Both the position numbers and the translations under genes were made by a program. Source: Bacteroidota bacterium (GTDB taxonomy: Bacteria > Bacteroidota > Bacteroidia > Flavobacteriales > Weeksellaceae). From it: a stretch of 64,000 bases of DNA. The number at the start of each line of letters is the position of its first letter. Within the stretch, counting starts at the first letter, position 1. The notes below the pieces were generated by a model. That model searched no databases and was not told the origin of the DNA. It saw only the letters and a program-made list of their open reading frames with translations. The stretch spans positions 62,001 through 126,000 of the forward strand of contig JAEWIE010000019.1 in the NCBI GenBank assembly GCA_023387375.1. The letters are read 5' to 3'. Below, in pieces: positions 44,933 through 53,749 of this stretch.

Positions 44933-45133
44933 CTAATTTGTATTTCTATATTCGAAAACTAGCCTATATACGAGGACTAGAACCGCAAGCAAAAACACAA
45001 AATGAATTTCTTTGTCCATGTCAAAAACCATAAAGGCTAAAAACCAGATCAAAAATAAAATTCCCGCTATCCACAAAGGAATATTTTTCTGATTTCCTTC
45101 CTTATTTCCCCAGCCAAAATCCTCAAATTTCAT
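44933..45133 (-). CDS. Small two-helix membrane protein, unknown function
   Basis: A 66-residue protein with two predicted membrane helices ('IPLWIAGILFLIWFLAFMVF' and 'IHFVFLLAVLVLVYRLVFEY') and a polar N-terminus. Not recognised. Same strand and close to the 78-residue gene downstream. Confidence 0.65.
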   Translation of the reverse strand: MKFEDFGWGNKEGNQKNIPLWIAGILFLIWFLAFMVFDMDKEIHFVFLLAVLVLVYRLVFEYRNTN

Positions 45134-45384
45134 TTTTTTGCGCTTTTATTGGGTACTAAAAATTCCAAAAAATAATTCTTCAAGATTTTCAGCTTTCATG
45201 TGACTACCATCCGCCTTACAACAAGGCGAGGTGGTCTAAAATGACCCCATTGAACAAAACAAAAATGATTAAAAACAAGAGGATTTGTCTTACAAAATTT
45301 TGAGAATAACTTTCAACATTCGGGAACTAGTGTACCTTAGTTCAGAAAACGAGACGATAGTAACGTAAGGCAGAGCTATAATCC

Positions 45385-47592
45385 TTACAACTGCTCTGGT
45401 AGAAGTATTGTGAAAATGGAACCCACCCCCGGCTCGCCCTGCGCATAAATATAGCCATTGTGGTTCTCAATCACTTTCTTGCAAATCGCAAGTCCGATCC
45501 CAGTTCCACGATAGTCTTCACGCGAATGAAGTCGATTGAAAAGCGTAAATATTCGCTCAGAATATTGGTTTTCAAAGCCAATCCCATTGTCTTTGAAAAC
45601 AAGTTTATAATAATTAGTTTTCACCTCATTGCGAATCACAGGTTCAAGATCTGAAGATGTTTTTGTGCAAGTAATTTCAATACGAGGTTCGCGATTGGAA
45701 CTGCTATATTTAAGAGAGTTACCAATCAGGTTCACAAACATTTGTTGTATTTGAAAGGGAATTACCTCTAAGACCGGTAAAGGCTCAGTCGTAATCTCCG
45801 CTCTTTTTTCTTCTACCAGATGAGCTAATTCTTCTTTGGCATTTTGCAGCAAAAGATTTAGATCTGTTCTTTCGAAACTAGCCTCGGAGCGAGTTGTTCT
45901 AGAAAAATGGAGCAAATCATCGATTAGACTTCGCATTCTATTAGCCGCCACAAGGGTCCGATCCATGTACTGCTTACCGTTGTCGGATAAGTTCTCATAA
46001 TTGGTGTCACGAAGTCTAGAGAGAAAGGTCTCTATTTTCCGAAGTGGCTCTTGCAAATCATGACTCGCTGCGTAATTGAATGCTTGCAGTTCACTGTTGT
46101 TTGCCTCCAGAACAACATTGTTTTGCTCTAAATCCAGCTTGATTAAAAATTCCTCTGTGATGTCTTGTGTAATGACGAGTAAATAATCTCCTGTGAATGG
46201 ATTTGAAATTCTTTTCCCTGTGGTAGAAACATACCTCATTTGAGGATGATCTTTGGGAATAATACGACTCACAAAGGGTTCGAATTCCTCACCTTCATAT
46301 ATTTTTTGAATGACTTGAGAAATAAGCTCCCGGTCTTCACTATAAACATAAGGAAGAAGGTGTTTTATTTGCTGCGAAAAGCTGTCCGGATCCACGCCAA
46401 AGAGCCGCACTAAATTTCGTGAAAATACGAATTGTTTTTCTTTGTAAAAGAACTGCCACGTTCCAAAATAACCAATTTTTTCTGCTTCCAAATAAGTCTC
46501 GTTGGCAACGCTTAAATTTTTGTTTCGTTCGGTGAGAACATAATTAATTCCCTCAAGTTTTAATTGATCTTCAAATTCACGCGTCACATCGGTGGTCATG
46601 ACAAGAAGGATTAATTGATTGTTTCCCGTTCTTACAATACGGCCTAAGGATTGAAACTGACGCTGCTGACCATCAGGATGAACGACGCGGTAACGAAACG
46701 AGCCCACCTCATTTCCCGATTTTAAATCCTTAATTTTTCCCTCAACAAAGGGTTGGTCCTCAGGGTGTACTTGTCGCATAAATAGATCAAGCCCGACCCT
46801 TGACGTCTCAGGAAGCCCGAGCAATTTAAAGAGATTGGTTGAAAATTTAAGCGCTCCCGAATTCAGATCAAGAGTCCATACCCCGTTATTTCCTACTGTT
46901 TCTGCAAGTTCTAATGTATCAATAGACAATTGCAATTCCTGGTTGATCAGCTTCTGTTTTTTGAAATCTTTATTGATTCGAAAAAAAGAAAAAGCAAGAA
47001 GCCCCAAAGAGAAAAGAGATATAAGATAAAGGTAAATTGGAGTGTATTTTTGACTAAAAAGAAGCTCCTCACGAAGTTCCTCTAAATGCCTATGTTCAAG
47101 TACCTGCATCACTTCAATCTGACCCACAATTTGAGACCTCATATGGCTGCGCTCCGCAACAAGCTTAGAAAACTCCTCGCGCGAGACATTATGCTCATGA
47201 TTATTTATTGTCTCTTTTAGGAGGTTTAGATTTCGAGTGATTAAGCTTCTTAAAGCTACCAAGTTTTTAAACTGGCGTTCATTCTTATAGGTGAGGACCG
47301 CAATTTTTTGTGTATTCTCACGAATCCGTTCCTCTTTTTCAGTAATACGGTTCTTAAAAAGCAGCTGTTGTGTTAAAATATAATTCTGCAGATCAACCTC
47401 CATCGAATTGACGCTTGACAAAAGCTCTTCCAAATTTAGGGAAACATCAAACGAGCGGTTTACCTGAGAATTAGTTTGCCCGATCTGATCCATATGCTTA
47501 TACGTCAGCCCCATTAAGAAAAATATCAGGGCCGTCGCAACGACAAAAATTAGTCTAAGTAAGTATAAAGAACGTTCAAGGCGATTAGGCAT
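45385..47592 (-). CDS. Membrane-bound PAS-domain sensor histidine kinase
   Basis: A 735-residue kinase: membrane helix (about 12-30), a CHASE3-like periplasmic part, second helix (about 187-208), two PAS/PAC domains (about 235-355 and 375-490), a HisKA domain with phosphoacceptor His511 in 'AASHDLQEPLRKIETF', and a HATPase domain ('NLIGNSLKYSS', 'DNGIGFENQYSERIF', 'GTGIGLAICKKVIENHNG'). The H-box type is the phytochrome-like one often paired with Rcp1-like receivers. It starts 2 bp after the receiver gene. The signal is not known; PAS domains could bind a cofactor. Confidence 0.93.
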   Translation of the reverse strand: MPNRLERSLYLLRLIFVVATALIFFLMGLTYKHMDQIGQTNSQVNRSFDVSLNLEELLSSVNSMEVDLQNYILTQQLLFKNRITEKEERIRENTQKIAVLTYKNERQFKNLVALRSLITRNLNLLKETINNHEHNVSREEFSKLVAERSHMRSQIVGQIEVMQVLEHRHLEELREELLFSQKYTPIYLYLISLFSLGLLAFSFFRINKDFKKQKLINQELQLSIDTLELAETVGNNGVWTLDLNSGALKFSTNLFKLLGLPETSRVGLDLFMRQVHPEDQPFVEGKIKDLKSGNEVGSFRYRVVHPDGQQRQFQSLGRIVRTGNNQLILLVMTTDVTREFEDQLKLEGINYVLTERNKNLSVANETYLEAEKIGYFGTWQFFYKEKQFVFSRNLVRLFGVDPDSFSQQIKHLLPYVYSEDRELISQVIQKIYEGEEFEPFVSRIIPKDHPQMRYVSTTGKRISNPFTGDYLLVITQDITEEFLIKLDLEQNNVVLEANNSELQAFNYAASHDLQEPLRKIETFLSRLRDTNYENLSDNGKQYMDRTLVAANRMRSLIDDLLHFSRTTRSEASFERTDLNLLLQNAKEELAHLVEEKRAEITTEPLPVLEVIPFQIQQMFVNLIGNSLKYSSSNREPRIEITCTKTSSDLEPVIRNEVKTNYYKLVFKDNGIGFENQYSERIFTLFNRLHSREDYRGTGIGLAICKKVIENHNGYIYAQGEPGVGSIFTILLPEQL

Positions 47593-47594
47593 TT

Positions 47595-48041
47595 TTAGAA
47601 TCTAAGTATGAAATTATCTTTGTTCATTCCAGAGGTATGAAATTGCCAATTCATTGTGACCACATCTAATAATACTTTTTTTAAGATTTGAAAATCATTT
47701 GGCTTCTTAATGTAAATATTGGCCCCTTTAATAAAAGTCTCCTCAATGTGCTCTTCGGAGGAAGAGGTCGAGTATATGGCTACCGCCATATCCGAAAATC
47801 GATTCGAAGACTTGATTTCACTTAGGCACTCTAGGCCATTTTTTCTCGGCATATTTAAATCCAGAAATAAAATCTCAGGGAGAATTGCATTTTCATCGTT
47901 TAAATACTCCATCAGTTCAGCACCGTCGTTAAAGGTTTTTACTTTGGTGGTGATTTTCAGTTCTTCAAATGCGTCTGTGAAAAGCAAACGGTCGTCCTCG
48001 TCGTCGTCCGCTAGAAAAATATAGGTATACTCGTTTGTCAT
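47595..48041 (-). CDS. Single-domain response regulator (Rcp1-like receiver)
   Basis: A 148-residue receiver without output domain: acidic triad 'ADDDEDD' at 11-17, phosphoacceptor Asp61 in 'FLDLNMPRKNG', Ser/Thr in 'YSTSSSEEH', Lys in 'YIKKPNDF'. Such proteins receive phosphate from kinases like the one encoded 2 bp downstream and pass it on or act by protein contact. Preceded by an AraC-type regulator 3 bp upstream. Confidence 0.93.
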   Translation of the reverse strand: MTNEYTYIFLADDDEDDRLLFTDAFEELKITTKVKTFNDGAELMEYLNDENAILPEILFLDLNMPRKNGLECLSEIKSSNRFSDMAVAIYSTSSSEEHIEETFIKGANIYIKKPNDFQILKKVLLDVVTMNWQFHTSGMNKDNFILRF

Positions 48042-48044
48042 AAT

Positions 48045-48602
48045 TTAGGATTGAATGGCAGCCTCTCTTCGCTTGTTAATAATCTTCTGGAATTGGGACG
48101 GAGTCATCCCTGTTGTATTTTTGAACTGAGTACTTAAATGGGCGACACTTGAATAATTAAGTCGATGAGCGATATCCGTTAAAGATAACTGCTCTAAAAT
48201 GAGAAGTTGCTTCGCGTATTCAATTTTTTGAAGGATAATGAAATTTTCGATCGATGTATAGGTGACTTGCGAGAAAATATTAGAAATATACCCATAGCTA
48301 TGTCCTAACTTGTCGGCTAAATACACGGATACTTTTACATGAATCACTTCTTCTGAAAAGATCATTTCTACAATCGCATCTTTAATCTTTTGCACCAAAA
48401 GTGTTTTTTGGTTTTCAATCACTTCGATACCATACTCACTTAATATCTCTTTTAATTCCTGCTGTTTTTGAGTTGAAATTTTGTCAAGAAGTTCAATTTC
48501 ACCGAAATTCAACATTTTGTACCTAATATCAAGCGAACTGAGCTTTTCCTCCAATACCTTTTTGCAAATGGTGTTAAAGTCGAATTTCACATTCATTTTC
48601 AT
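48045..48602 (-). CDS. AraC-family transcriptional regulator
   Basis: A 185-residue protein with an AraC/XylS C-terminal double helix-turn-helix (about 85-180: 'VSVYLADKLGHSYGYISNIF', 'LSLTDIAHRLNYSSVAHLSTQF', 'TTGMTPSQFQ'). The N-terminal 80 residues are short and not a recognised ligand domain. First gene of the operon with the receiver and histidine kinase, so it is the likely transcriptional output, though no receiver is fused to it. Start may be the Met at residue 3. Confidence 0.9.
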   Translation of the reverse strand: MKMNVKFDFNTICKKVLEEKLSSLDIRYKMLNFGEIELLDKISTQKQQELKEILSEYGIEVIENQKTLLVQKIKDAIVEMIFSEEVIHVKVSVYLADKLGHSYGYISNIFSQVTYTSIENFIILQKIEYAKQLLILEQLSLTDIAHRLNYSSVAHLSTQFKNTTGMTPSQFQKIINKRREAAIQS

Positions 48603-48739
48603 TCCTTCTTTCTTTAATTGAGTAAATATACAAATTGTTCTTTATTATGATGAAAACAATTCAAAATTGCCCTTCCAAGTCCTTTTTAGTCAAAATTGAT
48701 CTGCTCCTATTTTACAAAACCCTAAAGCATCTACGAATT

Positions 48740-49249
48740 TCAAAACGTAAATTCCATCAAATAATCATCCATCACAAATCCATTTCCGATGTCAAAAACA
48801 CCCTGGTCATAGATTTGAAATCCATTTTGCTCATAGTACTTTCTTGCCCTATTATTTTTATTGACGTTTAAGACGATTCGAGTATCGCCTTCTTTTCTAG
48901 TATTCTGTTTTAGAAACTCAATGGCCTTCGATCCGTACCCTTTGCCCTGAATCGAGGGCAAAAGATATATACGGTGCAGTTTCGTAGTTAAGGGCCCATA
49001 ATGATGTTCAAACCCAAGAAAACCGACAGCAAGTCCCGTTTCTTCTAGGACTATATAATAGCGGTAATACTTTTGCGCTAATTGTAACTTAAGAACCGCT
49101 TCACTATACATGGTTTCAAGCATGTAGTGAATTTGCTCCTCACTAAGGATTGACTTGTAAGCCACTTGCCAAGATTCACGTGCGAGCTCTTGAATTAAGG
49201 CAATATCGCCCACCTCTGCCTTTTTAAATTTCATTACTTCTTTGGGCAA
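48740..49249 (-). CDS. GNAT family N-acetyltransferase
   Basis: A 169-residue GNAT protein: 'LARESWQVAYKSILSEEQI' at the start, the acetyl-CoA loop 'IYLLPSIQGKGYGSKAIEFL' (R/QxxGxG/A) and 'NVNKNNRARKYYEQNGFQI' near the end. Acceptor unknown. It ends shortly upstream of dapA's stop region on the same strand (8-bp gap), so it can be transcribed with dapA. Confidence 0.9.
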   Translation of the reverse strand: MPKEVMKFKKAEVGDIALIQELARESWQVAYKSILSEEQIHYMLETMYSEAVLKLQLAQKYYRYYIVLEETGLAVGFLGFEHHYGPLTTKLHRIYLLPSIQGKGYGSKAIEFLKQNTRKEGDTRIVLNVNKNNRARKYYEQNGFQIYDQGVFDIGNGFVMDDYLMEFTF

Positions 49250-49257
49250 GTCAATAA

Positions 49258-50136
49258 TTAGTTAGCTAATTTTTGCATTTCTTTTTTGATCTCGACTTGA
49301 AGTGAACTTGAAGCTTCCACAAGCGGGAGTCTTAAAAAGTTTTTAATTAGTCCTTTTTCAGCAAGAACCGTTTTAATCCCACATGGATTCCCTTCGGCAA
49401 AGATTAATCGAGTGATTTCGACAAGGCTATTGTGAATCTTGTAAGCTTCTTTCGCCTTTCCTTCCATGGCCAGTTGAACAAGAGTGGAGAATTCTTTAGG
49501 ATAAGCCTGTGCGATCACTGAAATCACCCCATTCCCTCCTGCGAGTGTAACGGGAAGCGTGTATTCATCATCTCCAGATACAAGTTCGAATCCTTCTGGT
49601 TTTTGCCTTACTATATCGAAATATTGAGTAATATTCGGAGAAGCCTCTTTAATCATGATTAAATTCTTGAATTCACTAGCCAAACGAAGAGTGGTGCTTG
49701 CCTCTACGTTTTGACCTGTACGACTAGGTACATTGTAAATAATGATCTTTTTTCCAGTGGAGGCAAGTGCTTTGTAATGTTGATATATTCCCTCTTGGTT
49801 GGGTTTGTTATAATAGGGAGAAACCGATAGTACTGCTTCAAAATTCGATAAATCTGTAGACTCGATCTCTTTTTTAACCGCAAGAGTATTATTTCCACCA
49901 ATTCCCAAAACTAGAGGTAGGCGATTTGCATTGACCTCCACAATATGATCCACAACCTTTCTTTTTTCTTCAGAACTTAAGGTGGCAGCCTCTGCTGTGG
50001 TTCCTAGAACCACCAAATAATTGGTTCCATTTTCTATATTGTACTCTATGAGTCGGCTGAGGGATTCAAAATCTACTGATAAATCCTCGTTAAAAGGAGT
50101 GACAAGGGCCACTCCTACTCCTTTTAGTCTATGCAT
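49258..50136 (-). CDS. dapA: 4-hydroxy-tetrahydrodipicolinate synthase
   Basis: A 292-residue TIM-barrel aldolase condensing pyruvate with aspartate semialdehyde, the first committed step to diaminopimelate and lysine. Schiff-base Lys163 is in 'LIMIKEASPN', Tyr134 in 'IIIYNVPSRTGQN', and 'LGTTAEAATLSSEEK' is the substrate loop. Length is normal. The GNAT gene follows directly. Divergent from the 5'-nucleotidase operon; a -7 element reads out of the shared region. Confidence 0.96.
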   Translation of the reverse strand: MHRLKGVGVALVTPFNEDLSVDFESLSRLIEYNIENGTNYLVVLGTTAEAATLSSEEKRKVVDHIVEVNANRLPLVLGIGGNNTLAVKKEIESTDLSNFEAVLSVSPYYNKPNQEGIYQHYKALASTGKKIIIYNVPSRTGQNVEASTTLRLASEFKNLIMIKEASPNITQYFDIVRQKPEGFELVSGDDEYTLPVTLAGGNGVISVIAQAYPKEFSTLVQLAMEGKAKEAYKIHNSLVEITRLIFAEGNPCGIKTVLAEKGLIKNFLRLPLVEASSSLQVEIKKEMQKLAN

Positions 50137-50155
50137 TTTTATTTCATTTAGAATT

Positions 50156-50163
50156 CAAATTTA
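50156..50163 (-). promoter_or_regulatory. Probable -7 element of dapA
   Basis: Reads TAAATTTG on the minus strand, 19 bp before the ATG. A TTTG lies only 12 bp upstream of it, too close for a standard -33 element. Confidence 0.48.
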
Positions 50164-50192
50164 GGAATAATTAAGCAAAGAATTAAGAATTT

Positions 50193-50204
50193 ATTCCTAG
50201 GAAT
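50193..50204. promoter_or_regulatory. Palindrome in the dapA / 5'-nucleotidase divergent region
   Basis: Perfect 12-bp palindrome ATTCCTAGGAAT at the -33 position of the rightward promoter. Possible operator; no binding protein is suggested by the sequence. Confidence 0.35.
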
Positions 50205-50217
50205 CTTTCGCTTTCCC

Positions 50218-50225
50218 TATCTTTG
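50218..50225 (+). promoter_or_regulatory. -7 element of the 5'-nucleotidase operon
   Basis: TATCTTTG matches TAnnTTTG, 17 bp before the ATG at 50243. Confidence 0.6.
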
Positions 50226-50242
50226 TCTAAAGCTTAAAGTTT

Positions 50243-51001
50243 ATGAAAAACAAAATTTGGCTCTTTTGTTTACTTCCTTTCTTTCTAGGCAGTTGTGCTA
50301 GTTCACTTGCCCTTGAAGAAATAAAGACGCAACCTAACATACAAATCTCCTCTTCTTTACCAAGCGACTCGGCTATGGTTCAATTCATTTCACCTTATAA
50401 GTCAACTCTTGAAAAGGAAATGAATGCTAAGATTGGACACACAGAAGTAGAATTAACGAAGACCGGCGAGAATAGCTCCTTAGGGAATGTTTTTGCAGAT
50501 TATACGTATGAAGGAGCAAAACAATGGGGAAAATCTCAAGGTATTGCTGTCGATGCGGCTGTGATAAATATTGGAGGATTAAGAACATCCATTGGAAAAG
50601 GCGACGTGCTTTTAAAACATGTTTTTGAAGTGATGCCTTTTGAAAACGAACTCGTTGTAGTAAAAATGGACGCAGATGCGATGAAGGATCTTTTTGAGTA
50701 CTATGCTACCACCCAAAAGAACAATCCGGTTTCTCATCTTTTTATTGAGACTTTGAATTCCCAACTCGTCACAACACTCATTGATGGAAAACCACTTGAT
50801 CCTAGCAAAACTTATTACATCGCCACATCTGATTATTTAGCATTCGGAGGTGATAATATGGATTTTTTCAAAGAAGGAAAGACTCTTCTAACAGGGATTA
50901 AACTTCGAGATCTCTACATTGAACTCATTAAGCAGAATCCGGAGATCAAAGTACCCACCGATCTTCGATTACAATTTAACCCTAAGAAATCATTGGAGTA
51001 A
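50243..51001 (+). CDS. 5'-nucleotidase C-terminal-domain lipoprotein
   Basis: A 252-residue lipoprotein (signal and lipobox 'FFLGSC', Cys at residue 18) consisting only of the substrate-binding 5_nucleotid_C domain of UshA-type nucleotidases ('SLGNVFADYTYEGAKQWGK', 'INIGGLRTSIGKGDV', 'HVFEVMPFENELVVVKM', 'YYIATSDYLAFGGDNM'). The catalytic metallophosphatase domain is encoded by the next gene, whose ATG overlaps this stop codon (TAATG). In normal UshA the catalytic domain comes first. Both products are exported and probably assemble to a periplasmic nucleotidase. Confidence 0.93.
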   Translation: MKNKIWLFCLLPFFLGSCASSLALEEIKTQPNIQISSSLPSDSAMVQFISPYKSTLEKEMNAKIGHTEVELTKTGENSSLGNVFADYTYEGAKQWGKSQGIAVDAAVINIGGLRTSIGKGDVLLKHVFEVMPFENELVVVKMDADAMKDLFEYYATTQKNNPVSHLFIETLNSQLVTTLIDGKPLDPSKTYYIATSDYLAFGGDNMDFFKEGKTLLTGIKLRDLYIELIKQNPEIKVPTDLRLQFNPKKSLE

Positions 51002-51957
51002 TGCAAAGAAAAGAATTTCTAAAACTCTCTGGAAAGGCGGCACTTGCCTTAAGTGTTGCGCCTCATATAGTGCACGCAAAAAGCCCAGTAGACCTTTTTC
51101 AATCCTCAGAAAAACGGCTAACAATCCTTCACACCAACGACCAGCACTCAAGAATAGAGCCTTTTGATCAAACGGGAGGTAGAAATGCAGGCAAAGGAGG
51201 ATTTGCACGACGAGCAGCTCTCATTCAAAAAATACGTGCAGAAGAATCCCAAGTCTTAGTCCTAGATTCAGGAGATATTTTCCAGGGAACTCCTTATTTC
51301 AACCTCTTTGGGGGCGAGCTCGAATTCAAATTAATGTCTATGATGGGCTATGATGCATCCACTATGGGGAATCATGATTTTGACAATGGTCTAGAAGGGT
51401 TTCTAAAAGTTCTTCCAAATGCAAAATTCCCGTTCCTTTGTAGCAATTATGATTTTTCAGACACGATTTTAGAAGGAAAAACCACCCCATACCAAGTATT
51501 TCAAAAGGGAGGTATCCGCGTAGGAGTATTGGGCTTAGGTATTGAGCTGGACGGCCTTGTAGGGAAAAAGCAATATGCCGAAACTAAATATCTAGATCCC
51601 ATCGAAATGGCTAACCACTACAGTGCAGTTCTACGAAAGGAAAAAAAATGCGATTTGGTAATATGCCTCTCACATCTTGGTTTTGACTATGGCGAAAAGC
51701 CAAAAGTCTCCGATGTGGTACTGGCACAAAAAACAAGCGGTATTGATTTAATTTTGGGAGGACACACCCACACTTTTTTTGATCGTCCCAAAGAGTACCA
51801 AAATAGCGAGAATAAGAAGGTACTTGTCAACCAGGTTGGATTTGCGGGGTTACTTCTAGGAAGACTCGATTTTGTATTTGACAGCAAAAACAAAATAAAA
51901 TCGATTGCGTCGCGAGCACTCCCCATTGATCACACAAGCGATTCTTTACTAGGCTAA
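51001..51957 (+). CDS. Exported metallophosphoesterase (5'-nucleotidase N-terminal domain)
   Basis: A 318-residue calcineurin-like phosphoesterase with metal-binding motifs 'ILHTNDQHSR', 'LDSGDIFQGTPYF', 'MGNHDFDNG', 'ICLSHLGFDYG' and 'LGGHTHTFF'. The N-terminus (MQRKEFLKLSGKAALALSVAP) looks like a secretion signal, possibly Tat-like though without a twin Arg. It hydrolyses 5'-nucleotides or related phosphate esters in the periplasm, presumably with the C-terminal-domain protein encoded immediately upstream with a 1-bp overlap. Confidence 0.93.
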   Translation: MQRKEFLKLSGKAALALSVAPHIVHAKSPVDLFQSSEKRLTILHTNDQHSRIEPFDQTGGRNAGKGGFARRAALIQKIRAEESQVLVLDSGDIFQGTPYFNLFGGELEFKLMSMMGYDASTMGNHDFDNGLEGFLKVLPNAKFPFLCSNYDFSDTILEGKTTPYQVFQKGGIRVGVLGLGIELDGLVGKKQYAETKYLDPIEMANHYSAVLRKEKKCDLVICLSHLGFDYGEKPKVSDVVLAQKTSGIDLILGGHTHTFFDRPKEYQNSENKKVLVNQVGFAGLLLGRLDFVFDSKNKIKSIASRALPIDHTSDSLLG

Positions 51958-52006
51958 ACGATAAAATTGAAAAGAGCAGCTTTTTGCTCCTATATGAATC
52001 CTTACT

Positions 52007-52693
52007 ATGCACACCGACAAAGGGTATTTGCTTTCCTACCTTAAATATTCTGATAAGGATGCAATTTTGCACGTATTCACTTTTTCTGAAGGATATCAAA
52101 GTTATTATTTGCGGGGAGCTTACGCTCCGAATAGCAAAAAAAAGGCGTATCTCAGTCCACTAAACGAGCTGCAACTTACGGTTCGTCCCTCCAAACGAAA
52201 CGCGACATTAAAACAGCTCTCTACCCTCGAAGGACTTGATTCTATAGATTGGAGCGAAAATATAAAAGCATCCTGCGTTGTATTTTTTGTTGCTGATTTT
52301 TTAAATCAAATTCTACGCGAAGAATCGCAGAATCCATCGCTGTATCATGAAATCACAAAATGCAGCTCAGAATTAAGTCAGGGAAACTTTCAAAGTCATC
52401 TCATTTTTCTCGCACGAATACTCGAAATTCAAGGATTTTATCCGCTCGTCAATGAGCATCCCTATCTAGACCCAGAAGCAGGTGCCTTTGTGCAAAGGCA
52501 AACCCACCACCTATTTCATAAAGATCTTTCTGATTTATATCGTCAAATACTTTTAAGCGAATCCCCTTACGAATTGAAAATACCTACTTCCAAACGCAAG
52601 GAATTTTTAGAAACGCTAATGATCTACTATCAGTACCATCATGCAAACTTTAAAGTTCCACGTTCTTTAGAAATTGTCAAGGAGCTGTTTTAG
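52007..52693 (+). CDS. recO: DNA repair protein RecO
   Basis: A 228-residue RecO, which with RecR loads RecA at gaps. An N-terminal OB fold ('KGYLLSYLKYSDKDAILHVF', 'SYYLRGAYAPNSKKKAYLSP') is followed by the helical C-terminal part ('DFLNQILREE', 'LARILEIQGFYP'). The zinc-binding cysteines of some RecO are absent, which is common in Bacteroidota. Convergent with the DUF1684 gene. Confidence 0.9.
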   Translation: MHTDKGYLLSYLKYSDKDAILHVFTFSEGYQSYYLRGAYAPNSKKKAYLSPLNELQLTVRPSKRNATLKQLSTLEGLDSIDWSENIKASCVVFFVADFLNQILREESQNPSLYHEITKCSSELSQGNFQSHLIFLARILEIQGFYPLVNEHPYLDPEAGAFVQRQTHHLFHKDLSDLYRQILLSESPYELKIPTSKRKEFLETLMIYYQYHHANFKVPRSLEIVKELF

Positions 52694-52715
52694 TGAAATC
52701 TCGTTGAAAAGACCA

Positions 52716-53342
52716 TTAAAAATAGACTGGCTCATACATCACTCCTGCCTTAATCGAGATTGGTAATTTGTTTTTCGCTGGCACAATGGGACAACTGTAA
52801 TCGTATGCATTGTATGCACAATATGGGTGATAGGATTTATTAAAATCAATTAGGATCCTGTTTTGTCTCCCTTTTGGAATTCTTAAATCTATGTATTTCC
52901 CGCCGCCGTATGTCGTATCGCCGTTCGTTGCGTCTCTAAAAGGCAAAAACAAATAGTCTTTGTACTCTTCTTTTTTCATAAGATCCATACTTTGATAGAG
53001 AGTTAATTCTAATTTTTGACCTTCGATTTCGAATTGGGCCACGGCATAAGGACGATAAACTTTTACTTTTCCAGAAGAAGTTGGAATTTCAAAAGGTTTG
53101 GGGTCTTTCACTTTGGATAGAGTGGCAATCACGCGATACTTTAAGTCTATGGGAAAGAATGGATGTGCCTTAAACTTTTCAAAATTTTCGCCTCTTAAAG
53201 GTGTGGTTACAGAGTCTAAATATTCCTTATCTAAGCTCGTTTGAAAGGAGTGGATATCCTTCTCAATCTCGCGATTTGAAAGAGTTTGCTGAGTCGAACA
53301 AGAAATGAAAAGTGCAAACAATAAAAACAGAATAGGTCTCAT
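52716..53342 (-). CDS. DUF1684 family lipoprotein
   Basis: A 208-residue lipoprotein (lipobox 'LFISC', Cys at residue 15) of the DUF1684 family: 'YRVIATLSKVKDPKPFEIPTS', 'LYQSMDLMKKEEYKDYLFLPF', 'DATNGDTTYGGGKYIDL', 'IDFNKSYHPYCAYNAYDYSCPI'. The 'PY/YNPYCAYN' region is the family hallmark. Function is unknown. It overlaps the end of the upstream 131-residue gene by 4 bp and belongs to the mqo transcription unit. Confidence 0.9.
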   Translation of the reverse strand: MRPILFLLFALFISCSTQQTLSNREIEKDIHSFQTSLDKEYLDSVTTPLRGENFEKFKAHPFFPIDLKYRVIATLSKVKDPKPFEIPTSSGKVKVYRPYAVAQFEIEGQKLELTLYQSMDLMKKEEYKDYLFLPFRDATNGDTTYGGGKYIDLRIPKGRQNRILIDFNKSYHPYCAYNAYDYSCPIVPAKNKLPISIKAGVMYEPVYF

Positions 53343-53734
53343 AAGTCAATTAATTCTACCCGATATACATCGGACTTATTGCGTTTTATATTAGGAATTT
53401 TAAAGCCTCCACTCTGGGGAATAAGTTCCACAAAATCAAATTCATTGCATTCTTCGCTTAGTCCGGAAAAAACAAGAGTGAACTCATAAGATGCAAAGGG
53501 CGGAATTTCTGTCCAAACAGGGAAAAAACTTATGTTTTCTGCATGAATAAGTTCGCTACGGTTTCCTGTCTCATGCTCTAAGAGGTAACTCGACTTCCAT
53601 ATGCGAATCAAACTACCGAATAAAGCCGTATTTGCATAACGCACGTGCAGGATTACTTGCTTTTCTTGTTTAATAGTGCGGGAAAGGGACTGAAGTAAGT
53701 CCCTTTCCAATATCGGCTTTTCAATAACTTTCAA
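53339..53734 (-). CDS. Hypothetical protein downstream of mqo
   Basis: A 131-residue protein without signal peptide or membrane segment, with beta-rich segments ('QVILHVRYANTALFGSLIRIW', 'PFASYEFTLVFSGLSEEC'). Family not recognised. It starts 15 bp after mqo and overlaps the DUF1684 gene by 4 bp, so all three form one operon. Confidence 0.75.
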   Translation of the reverse strand: MKVIEKPILERDLLQSLSRTIKQEKQVILHVRYANTALFGSLIRIWKSSYLLEHETGNRSELIHAENISFFPVWTEIPPFASYEFTLVFSGLSEECNEFDFVELIPQSGGFKIPNIKRNKSDVYRVELIDL

Positions 53735-53749
53735 AGCTCTAAATTTTGT

